DNA of 64,000 bases from JAVBJN01 sp031546985 (GTDB lineage: Bacteria > Bacteroidota > Bacteroidia > Chitinophagales > Chitinophagaceae), in assembly GCA_031546985.1 (NCBI GenBank), contig JAVBJN010000050.1, forward strand, positions 1 to 64,000, written 5' to 3'. The translations under genes were made by a program, and so were the position numbers. Every line of letters begins with the position of its first letter. The stretch's first letter is position 1. The notes under the pieces were generated by a model. It saw nothing but the letters and a program-made list of their open reading frames with translations, searched no databases and had not been told where the DNA came from. Shown here one piece after another: positions 57,831-64,000 of this stretch.

Positions 57831-57959
57831 ACGTAGCACTGTAAAGCAAAATGGATCATTGATTATCAATGTTTTTTGCCTTCGTTATTGTTAAAAAAAG
57901 GGCCAGGAGGCTAAATAAACCAGCCAATGACCAAAAAACAGGTTTAAGGTGGTAATTTC

Positions 57960-58991
57960 GTGCCAACAAAAAACAGAACTGCGTTGAAGCGATTTGAATC
58001 TATAGGGCTTATTGGCAACGGAAGTTGGGCTACCGCGCTGGCTAAAATGCTTACAGATAATGGCCATACGGTAAACTGGTGGATGAGGAATGAAGATTGT
58101 GTAGCACACCTCATTAAAAGGCACCATAACCCGCATTACCTGTCTTCGGTGTATTTTGATGTAAACCAGATACGCCCGAGCGCCAATATTAACGAGGTGG
58201 TGGAGCAATCAGACCTGCTTATTTTCTGCATCCCGTCTGCATATGTTATCAACGCTATTGCTGCGCTTACCCCTGCCGATTTGAAAGATAAATGGATCGT
58301 ATCGGCCATCAAGGGTATTATTCCCGATGAAAACCTGTTTTTGAACGAATACCTGCAGCAGCATTACCTGATGCGGCCCGAGCAGTATTTCTGCATCACC
58401 GGTCCCTGCCATGCAGAGGAAGCAGCCAATGAGAAACTTTCTTACCTCACTTTCTCCGGTATTTCGGAGCCAGATGCCGCGGCAGTGGCAGCGCTGTTTG
58501 CCAATAACTACATTCAGACCATTGTAAACCACGATGTGACCGGTACGCAATACGCTGCCGTACTCAAAAATATTTACGCACTGGGCGCGGGTATAGCGCA
58601 TGGCCTCGACTATGGCGATAACTTTTTGAGTGTACTTATTACCAATAGCTTTAGAGAAATGCAGCGGTTTATGGATGCCATAACCGATGTGGAAAAGCAC
58701 CCGCATAGCTACAGCAGCAGCGCTTACCTGGGCGATCTGCTGGTAACCTGCTACTCGCTGCACAGCCGTAACCGTACGTTTGGTAACATGATAGGTAAAG
58801 GCTATTCGGTGCAGGCTGCCAAGCTGGAGCTGAATATGGTGGCCGAAGGGTATTATGCCTCCCGTTGTATTTTTGAACTCAACCGCGATTTGAATATCGA
58901 AATGCCGGTAGCCTCTGCGGTATACCGTATGCTGTGGAAAGGCCTGCCGGTAGCACGCACCTTTAGCGAGTTGGAAGGCTTGCTGGTGTAA
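57960..58991 (+). CDS. gpsA: Glycerol-3-phosphate dehydrogenase [NAD(P)+]
   Basis: 343 residues from a GTG at 57960; a TTG at 57984 is an alternative since TAATTTCG directly precedes the GTG. The Rossmann motif is GLIGNGSWATALAKML near 15-30. FCITGPCHAEEAANEKLSYL near 142 and the catalytic Lys in AVLKNIYALGAGIAHGLDYG near 201 complete the GpsA pattern, and NRTFGNMIGKGYS marks the C-terminal domain. It makes sn-glycerol-3-phosphate for phospholipids. Confidence 0.93.
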   Translation: MPTKNRTALKRFESIGLIGNGSWATALAKMLTDNGHTVNWWMRNEDCVAHLIKRHHNPHYLSSVYFDVNQIRPSANINEVVEQSDLLIFCIPSAYVINAIAALTPADLKDKWIVSAIKGIIPDENLFLNEYLQQHYLMRPEQYFCITGPCHAEEAANEKLSYLTFSGISEPDAAAVAALFANNYIQTIVNHDVTGTQYAAVLKNIYALGAGIAHGLDYGDNFLSVLITNSFREMQRFMDAITDVEKHPHSYSSSAYLGDLLVTCYSLHSRNRTFGNMIGKGYSVQAAKLELNMVAEGYYASRCIFELNRDLNIEMPVASAVYRMLWKGLPVARTFSELEGLLV

Positions 58992-59069
58992 ATAATGTGC
59001 TAATGCGGGTAATGTGCCAATGCTCCAATGCCGGGGTGCAAAAGTGTGAGGTGAAAGGGCATGAGTGAA

Positions 59070-59172
59070 GACCAGGAATTTCGTTGCGCCGCTGCGAGGT
59101 CAAAAGAGAGCTTCGGAACTTCGACAGGCTCAGTTACCGAAGCTCAGTTACCTGAAAGACCAGGAATTTCGC
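59070..59172 (+). repeat. 15-bp direct repeats flanking a TTCGACAGGCTCAG element (copy 3)
   Basis: AGACCAGGAATTTCG at 59070-59084 and again at 59158-59172. Between them lies GCTTCGG (59111-59117) ... CCGAAGC (59138-59144), a hairpin whose loop contains AACTTCGACAGGCTCAGTTA. Non-coding stretch between gpsA and hemW. Confidence 0.78.
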
Positions 59173-59213
59173 TGTGTCTTTTCAGTGCTGTGCGCATCTT
59201 TTAAGAGAAAAAA

Positions 59214-60344
59214 TTATACCCTGAACAACGCGCTGGCTATGCCATCTGCAAATAATTTTCCTTCACGGGTCAGGCTTATTGCCTGGCCTTTTTGCTGCAC
59301 CTTACCCTCGGTTATAAATGGTGCTACCAGTTCTATGATTTCGGCAGTGGCCGCAGCACCAAATTGTTGCGATACCCGGTTCAGGTCTATACCTTCCAGG
59401 GTGCGCAGGGCAGTCATCACATATTCGTTGTAGCGGTCGTTATCGCTCAGTACTTCTGTTTCGGAAGGTACCCGGTTTTCTTCCAGCAAGGCTTTGGTAT
59501 AAAGGCCGTTGTTGGCAATATTCCACTGGCGGCTGGCTGTATTAAAGCTGTGTGCCGATGGGCCCAGGCCCAGGTAGTGCAATCCCTGCCAATAGCTGCT
59601 GTTGTGGCGCGAGCGCTTGCCAGGTAATGCGAAATTGGATATTTCGTAATGCTCATAACCCGCATCACCCATCCGCTCCATAAGCATAGTAAACTGCCTG
59701 GCCGCGTCTTCGGGATGCACTGGTTGCATCTTGCCTTTCGAGATCAGGTTGTCGAGTACCGTTTTATCTTCTACTGTAAGGGCGTAGCAGGAGATGTGCG
59801 GAATCTGCAATCCCAGCATGGTATCCATATTCTGCTGCCATTGTGTATCGCTCAGGGTAGGGGTGCCGTAGATCAGATCGGCCGACATGTTATGAAAACC
59901 ATGATCCTGCGCCCGTTTCAGGCTGTCGTACGCTTCTCCGGCATTGTGCGCCCGGTTCATGTATTGCAGGTCTTCTTCAATAAAAGATTGTATGCCCACG
60001 CTCAGCCTGTTTACCGGCGATGCCGCCAGCATGGTTAATTTTGCATCGTTAAGGTCATCGGGGTTGGCTTCCAGCGTTACTTCCACATCGGGCCGAATGT
60101 TGTAGTGGCGGTACAGTACTTCAAAAATGGCGTTCAGTTCGGCTTCGTCAAGGAGGGAGGGCGTGCCGCCGCCCAAATAGATGGTGTGTATTTCCTGCCC
60201 TGCCAGGTAGCCTTTCTGCATTTCTGCTTCTTTCAATAAAGCGGCTAAAACATCGTTTTTATGTTTCAGCGAAGTAGAAAAGTGAAAATTGCAGTAATTG
60301 CACGCTTGCTTGCAAAAAGGAATATGGAGGTAGATGCCGGCCAT
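59214..60344 (-). CDS. hemW: Radical SAM heme chaperone HemW
   Basis: 376 residues. The radical SAM cluster is C11-x3-C15-x2-C18 (PFCKQACNYCNFHF), with IYLGGGTPSLL near 54-64. VNRLSVGIQSFIEEDLQYM near 112 and ALTVEDKTVLDNLISKG near 188 fit HemW rather than HemN, which has an extra N-terminal trip-wire. It inserts heme into respiratory enzymes. It is divergent from the BamA-like gene. Confidence 0.92.
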   Translation of the reverse strand: MAGIYLHIPFCKQACNYCNFHFSTSLKHKNDVLAALLKEAEMQKGYLAGQEIHTIYLGGGTPSLLDEAELNAIFEVLYRHYNIRPDVEVTLEANPDDLNDAKLTMLAASPVNRLSVGIQSFIEEDLQYMNRAHNAGEAYDSLKRAQDHGFHNMSADLIYGTPTLSDTQWQQNMDTMLGLQIPHISCYALTVEDKTVLDNLISKGKMQPVHPEDAARQFTMLMERMGDAGYEHYEISNFALPGKRSRHNSSYWQGLHYLGLGPSAHSFNTASRQWNIANNGLYTKALLEENRVPSETEVLSDNDRYNEYVMTALRTLEGIDLNRVSQQFGAAATAEIIELVAPFITEGKVQQKGQAISLTREGKLFADGIASALFRV

Positions 60345-60395
60345 TTAAATCGGGGGAATTGTTCGGAAAATATTATGTTGTTACCTTACTGCTAT

Positions 60396-62168
60396 ATGAG
60401 GCGTATCGTTGTTACACTGGTCATGGTATGCTGTGTGGTTGCCGCTATGGCGCAAAGGCACAGCCTGTACCTGCATGGGGTAGACAAAGATACTACATTC
60501 CTGCAGCAACAGTTGGGGCCGCTGTACCGTACCTTCTCTTCACAGACCGAAGCTGCCAGGTTTGTAAACGATATTCCGGCCAAACTTATTCGAAAAGGCT
60601 ATATCACCGCATCGGTAGATAGTGTACAATCGGACAGTGCCGAAACCCATGTAGCCGTTTTTGCCGGCGATACCTACCGCTGGGCAGCTATACGGCCGGG
60701 CAATGTAGATGTGGCGGTGTTGCGCATGGCAGGCTACCAGGAAGGTGATTTTAGAGGTAAGCCCTTAAGATACAGGCAGTTTGCCGCGCTTATGGATGAT
60801 GTGATAAGGTATTACGAAAACCACGGTTACCCCTTTGTAAGCGTAGTGCTGGACAGTATACAGATTAAACAGCAAGGCGTATATGGTGTGCTAAACCTGG
60901 CCAAAGGCAAACGGTTTAAAGTAGATACCATACGGGTAACCGGTACCGCCAAGATAAACCTGCATTACCTCGAAAACTACCTGGGCATAAAGCAGGGCGA
61001 TCTGTATGATCAGAGTAAAATAAACCTGGTGTACCGCAAGCTCAATGAGTTGCAGTTTATAAACCAGGTGCGGCCACCGCAAACCCTGTTTACGCTGGGT
61101 GGCTCGGCCCTTAACCTTAATATTGACGAGAAAAATGCCAACCAGGCCAATGTGCTCATTGGTTTTTTGCCTAATAATGCCGAAAAGAAAGGGCTTTTGA
61201 TTACCGGTGAGGCTAAGGTAAACCTGCTCAATGCCTTTGGGCGGGGCGAGTTTATTGGGGTAGATTTTCAGAAACTGCAGCCCGTATCGCCCAGGTTGCA
61301 GGTCAATGCCATTTATCCGTACCTGTTTAATACGCTCATAGGGCTGGAAGGTAAGTTTGAATTTTACCAGAAAGACTCTGCCTACCGGCAGGTAAATTAT
61401 GAGCTGGGCATCAACTACCTGTTTAGCGGCGACCGCACAGTTAAGCTGTTTTACCACAACCAGGCCAACCGGCTGGGCAAGGTAGATACCAATGCCATTA
61501 TCTACAACCACCAGCTGCCAGAGAATATTGATGCCGACCTGAATGCCGTAGGCGCAGAGTTTTACTGGAATGCCACCAATTACCGCCTTAACCCCCAGCG
61601 GGGTTTCGAGTTAAGGGCCAATGCGGCTTTTGCCCAACGCAAGATTATTCGCAATGCCAATATTATGGCCATTAGCGTGCCCGATTTTGATCCCGGCGCT
61701 TTATACGACTCGCTATCGGTAAAGTCGAACCAGATTAGGATAAAGGTCGATTTCAGCAAGTACTTCCGTGTGGCCCAACGCATTATTTTTAAAGCGGGTT
61801 ATAACGGCGGCTCCATCATTGGCGATAACCTGTTTAAGAACGAAGTGTACCAGATTGGCGGTTTTAAACTGCTGCGCGGGTTCGATGAGCAGAGCATTTA
61901 TGCCAGCCAATACCACCTGGGCACGATGGAATTGCGGTATTTGCTATCGCGCAACTCTTATTTTTTCATTTTTTCTGACGGGGGATATGTAGAGAGTAAA
62001 TACAACCAGGTAAACACTTCAAACCTCCCAATCGGAATAGGGGCGGGCATTACGTTCGAAACCAAAGCCGGAATTCTGAACGTGAGTTATGCCGTGGGGC
62101 GCACCCAGGAGCAAAGTTTTCAGTTCCGGCAGTCAAAAATTCACTTCGGCTATATTAATTACTTCTGA
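60396..62168 (+). CDS. BamA/TamA-family outer-membrane protein
   Basis: 590 residues from the ATG at 60396 (MRRIVVTLVMVCCVVAAMAQ, a good signal peptide). Longer frames overlap hemW and are not used; an ATG at 60375 is possible. POTRA-like units lie at about 30-250 (ARFVNDIPAKLIRKGYITAS; QFAALMDDVIRYYENHGYPF; HYLENYLGIKQGDLYDQSKI). A 16-strand barrel follows, with GGFKLLRGFDEQSIYASQYH near 485 and a terminal strand ending FGYINYF. It would insert or secrete outer-membrane proteins. Confidence 0.87.
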   Translation: MRRIVVTLVMVCCVVAAMAQRHSLYLHGVDKDTTFLQQQLGPLYRTFSSQTEAARFVNDIPAKLIRKGYITASVDSVQSDSAETHVAVFAGDTYRWAAIRPGNVDVAVLRMAGYQEGDFRGKPLRYRQFAALMDDVIRYYENHGYPFVSVVLDSIQIKQQGVYGVLNLAKGKRFKVDTIRVTGTAKINLHYLENYLGIKQGDLYDQSKINLVYRKLNELQFINQVRPPQTLFTLGGSALNLNIDEKNANQANVLIGFLPNNAEKKGLLITGEAKVNLLNAFGRGEFIGVDFQKLQPVSPRLQVNAIYPYLFNTLIGLEGKFEFYQKDSAYRQVNYELGINYLFSGDRTVKLFYHNQANRLGKVDTNAIIYNHQLPENIDADLNAVGAEFYWNATNYRLNPQRGFELRANAAFAQRKIIRNANIMAISVPDFDPGALYDSLSVKSNQIRIKVDFSKYFRVAQRIIFKAGYNGGSIIGDNLFKNEVYQIGGFKLLRGFDEQSIYASQYHLGTMELRYLLSRNSYFFIFSDGGYVESKYNQVNTSNLPIGIGAGITFETKAGILNVSYAVGRTQEQSFQFRQSKIHFGYINYF

Positions 62169-62175
62169 CAACGCT

Positions 62176-62183
62176 TATTTTTG
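62176..62183 (+). promoter_or_regulatory. -7 element TATTTTTG of the DUF4271 gene
   Basis: Perfect TAnnTTTG, overlapping the TTG at 62181 and so favouring the TTG at 62199 as start. Confidence 0.55.
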
Positions 62184-62198
62184 CCAAAAGCCAATCCT

Positions 62199-63113
62199 TT
62201 GCCAAAGCTGTTTACGCTATTATTGTTTCTGTGCTGGGGTAGTATAACTGCCTGGGCCCAACAAGCCGATTCTACCCGGCGGGTGCAAGATTCTGTGCAG
62301 GTGGTAAAGGCAGATAGTGCCAGGCGCTTGCAGCAGCGGGAAGATTCTATTGCGCTGGTGCAGCAGACCCGGCTCAACAAGGCTTTATTTCGTGCTATAG
62401 ACACCAATTTTGTGGTGCGGCAGGCTACCAGCACCCGCTACGATATAGTGGCGCTGTCTAAAGCGCCGCAACGCACGCCCGATTTTCTCATCTGGATGCT
62501 TGTTTTCCTGGCGCTGGGCTTATGCCGGGCTGCATTTCCCAAATATTTCAGCAACCTGTTCCGGTATCTGGTCAATCCCAATATTAATTTCAGAGCGGTA
62601 AAAGACCAGTTGCAAGGGTATTCCGTACCTGGCTTGCTGCTCAATATCTTATTTGGCTTTGTGGCCGCACTGTATGCGTTTTATGGCTTTCGCCTGCGAG
62701 ATGTGCCGGTGCTGAAACCACTCGGTTACTGGGCTATTCCCTTGCTGGGCCTGGCTATTGTGGTGCTGTACCTTATTAAAATACTGATGGTGCGTTTTTG
62801 CGGATGGGTATTTAAATCTGAGGGCGTGGCCGCCAACTATGCGTTTAATGTGGCATTTATCAATAAAGTATTAGCGGTGCTGCTGGCCCCGTTTGGGCTG
62901 TTGCTCTGTTTTGGGCCTGCAGGAATTTTCCAACCAATCCTGGTTTTTTCTGGTCTCATAATAGGGACAATGCTGTTGTTAAGGTACGTAAGAACATGGA
63001 GCATTGTCAAGCCCGTATTGAATAACAATTATTTACATTTTTTTTTGTATCTTTGCGGCGCCGAGATTGTACCGATAGCTGTGCTCATGAAGCTTATAAC
63101 CCACTGGTTATAG
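62199..63113 (+). CDS. DUF4271 membrane protein
   Basis: 304 residues from the TTG at 62199 (LPKLFTLLLFLCWGSITAWAQ as signal). A frame from the TTG at 62181 is the alternative. A Gln/Asp/Arg-rich exported part (about 20-75) is followed by membrane helices at about 98-114, 148-166, 178-200, 226-248, 253-271 and 278-299. DUF4271 proteins are found beside hemD in Bacteroidota, as here; their role is unknown. hemD has its own promoter element inside the end of this gene. Confidence 0.82.
   Translation: MPKLFTLLLFLCWGSITAWAQQADSTRRVQDSVQVVKADSARRLQQREDSIALVQQTRLNKALFRAIDTNFVVRQATSTRYDIVALSKAPQRTPDFLIWMLVFLALGLCRAAFPKYFSNLFRYLVNPNINFRAVKDQLQGYSVPGLLLNILFGFVAALYAFYGFRLRDVPVLKPLGYWAIPLLGLAIVVLYLIKILMVRFCGWVFKSEGVAANYAFNVAFINKVLAVLLAPFGLLLCFGPAGIFQPILVFSGLIIGTMLLLRYVRTWSIVKPVLNNNYLHFFLYLCGAEIVPIAVLMKLITHWL
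63048..63055 (+). promoter_or_regulatory. -7 element TATCTTTG of hemD, inside the DUF4271 gene
   Basis: Perfect TAnnTTTG preceded by a T-rich tract, 110 bases before the hemD ATG. Confidence 0.5.
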
Positions 63114-63165
63114 TGCCTCCCGAACCTGCTATGAAGCGTTAACTGAACAAAGAACCCACTTGAAT

Positions 63166-63975
63166 ATGGCTAAAGCTGCTGGGACTAAGAAAAGCGTTAA
63201 AGAGGCCGTTAAAAAGCCAGTAAAGAAAATCCTCATTTCACAACCTAAACCGGAAACGGAAAAATCTCCTTATTACGACCTGGGCAAGAAGTATGGCGTG
63301 GAACTGGATTTTCATCCGTTCATTAAGGTAGAGGGTGTGAGCTCGAAGGATTTCAGAAAACAGAAAATTGATCTTGCCAATTATTCAGCGGTGGTATTAA
63401 CCAGCCGTAATGCAGTGGATCACTTTTTCAGGATTTGTGAGGAAATGAAATTTAAAGTTTCCCAGGATCTGAAATATTTCTGTATCACCGAAGCGGTGGC
63501 ATTGTACCTGCAAAAGTTTGTACAATACCGGAAACGCAAGGTGTTTTTTGGAGCCGATGGTTCTATGCAAAGCCTGATCGATGTAATTGCCAAGCAAAAA
63601 ACATCTGAAAAATACCTGATTTCAGGTTCCGGCTCCGATAGTACCAACAAGGATATCTCCGCCTTCCTGCAAAAGAACAACCACGAGTTTGCAGAAGCTG
63701 CCTTATACCGCACGGTAAGCAGCGATGTACGCGAGGTTTTACAAAAAGGTGTGTATGACCTTATTGTGTTCTTTAGTCCGTTCGGTGTTAAGTCACTGTT
63801 CGAGAACGATCCGGAGTTTAAGCAAAACAGTACCTACATTGGTGCGTTTGGCCCTACTACCTCCAAAGCAGTTGAAGAACACGGTCTTACCCTGTCGGTA
63901 AAGGCTCCGCTGCCCGATACGCCTTCTATGGCATCGGCCATTGATAAGTTCCTCAACGAGCTTAATAAGCAATAA
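63166..63975 (+). CDS. hemD: Uroporphyrinogen-III synthase
   Basis: 269 residues from the ATG at 63166 (MAKAAGTKKS); a TTG at 63160 adds two residues. A basic N-terminal tail of about 20 residues, KILISQPKPETEKSPYYDLG, is typical of this phylum. VVLTSRNAVDHFFRICEEM near 77, YLISGSGSDSTNKDISAFL near 146 and VFFSPFGVKSLFEND near 203 match the two-lobe fold, and GAFGPTTSKAVEEHGLTLSV ends it. It closes the tetrapyrrole ring for heme and related cofactors. The rest of the heme pathway is not here, though HemW is 3 kb away. Confidence 0.9.
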   Translation: MAKAAGTKKSVKEAVKKPVKKILISQPKPETEKSPYYDLGKKYGVELDFHPFIKVEGVSSKDFRKQKIDLANYSAVVLTSRNAVDHFFRICEEMKFKVSQDLKYFCITEAVALYLQKFVQYRKRKVFFGADGSMQSLIDVIAKQKTSEKYLISGSGSDSTNKDISAFLQKNNHEFAEAALYRTVSSDVREVLQKGVYDLIVFFSPFGVKSLFENDPEFKQNSTYIGAFGPTTSKAVEEHGLTLSVKAPLPDTPSMASAIDKFLNELNKQ

Positions 63976-64000
63976 TACAAGCCTTAAAAGCATAAAAAAG

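Noticed and set aside
59065..59433. 122-codon plus-strand frame
   Set aside because: First half is repeat DNA, second half is antisense to hemW.
1..64000. tRNA, rRNA, CRISPR array or insertion sequence
   Set aside because: I looked for T-loop words, regularly spaced direct repeats and transposase genes with flanking inverted repeats and found none; the repeats present are short, dispersed and non-coding.

Overview
The window is chromosomal DNA of a Bacteroidota bacterium, most likely from the Chitinophagaceae or a close relative. The evidence is the gliding/type IX secretion genes (gldD, gldE, PorP/SprF), two exported proteins with type IX sorting-like C-termini, the clustered order mutY-ssb-gldE-gldD beside an HU gene, a fused branched-chain/pyruvate-type E1 dehydrogenase, split Bat proteins, and a repeated promoter -7 element TAnnTTTG with A-rich rather than Shine-Dalgarno leaders. 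There is no rRNA, tRNA, CRISPR array, insertion sequence or prophage. Almost all genes are core or lineage-typical, separated by short intergenic regions that carry intrinsic terminators and several families of dispersed palindromic repeats. Layout: 1-3.9 kb is a probable operon of an outer-membrane porin (cut by the window edge), a Tat-exported Rieske protein, an imelysin lipoprotein and a di-heme DUF1111 cytochrome, which together look like a periplasmic iron/redox module. 4.2-9.5 kb holds a small secreted unknown, a sugar-phosphate nucleotidyltransferase, an SPFH protein with a ribbon-helix-helix partner, an unlisted 46-residue membrane protein and the fused E1 dehydrogenase, whose upstream region may encode a small RNA or attenuator. 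9.9-13.8 kb has a catalytic/non-catalytic pair of M16 peptidases, an orphan Hcp-like protein and a YjjG-type nucleotidase. 14.1-19.3 kb has an SDR oxidoreductase, BatD, BatE, a DUF1684 protein and a PDZ protein. 19.4-22.6 kb has a beta-barrel protein, a TetR regulator with a clear operator, an orphan PaaE reductase and a small four-helix membrane protein. 22.6-28.5 kb is the response regulator, gldD, gldE, ssb, mutY, HU, TPR and tiny ribosomal-type protein cluster, followed by ribonuclease G. 30-36.3 kb has a patatin, a beta-barrel protein, a large TPR protein, VanZ, GcvH, MerR and an unknown gene divergent from a WYL regulator across a perfect palindrome. 37.5-43.3 kb has DUF3109, LutB, an M43 metalloprotease with a type IX sorting domain and a polysaccharide deacetylase. 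43.3-50 kb has purH, comEC, a tetrapyrrole-methylase-family methyltransferase, alkyladenine glycosylase and PorP/SprF. 50-52.7 kb is the rpmH-rnpA-yidD-S41 protease block. 53-64 kb has a large surface protein, superoxide dismutase, a DUF4412 protein, gpsA, hemW, a BamA/TamA-like protein, DUF4271 and hemD. How it works together: cell-envelope export (gldD/gldE, PorP/SprF, BamA-like protein, type IX substrates), heme/iron handling (hemD, HemW, imelysin/DUF1111/Rieske) and genome upkeep (MutY, Ssb, alkyladenine glycosylase, ComEC, HU) are the main themes. The most interesting unexplained signals are the Tat-Rieske/imelysin/di-heme operon, the orphan Hcp gene with its long inverted repeat, the candidate RNA upstream of the E1 gene, the 15-bp-arm palindrome at the WYL locus, and dispersed repeats whose hairpin arms show a compensatory base change.
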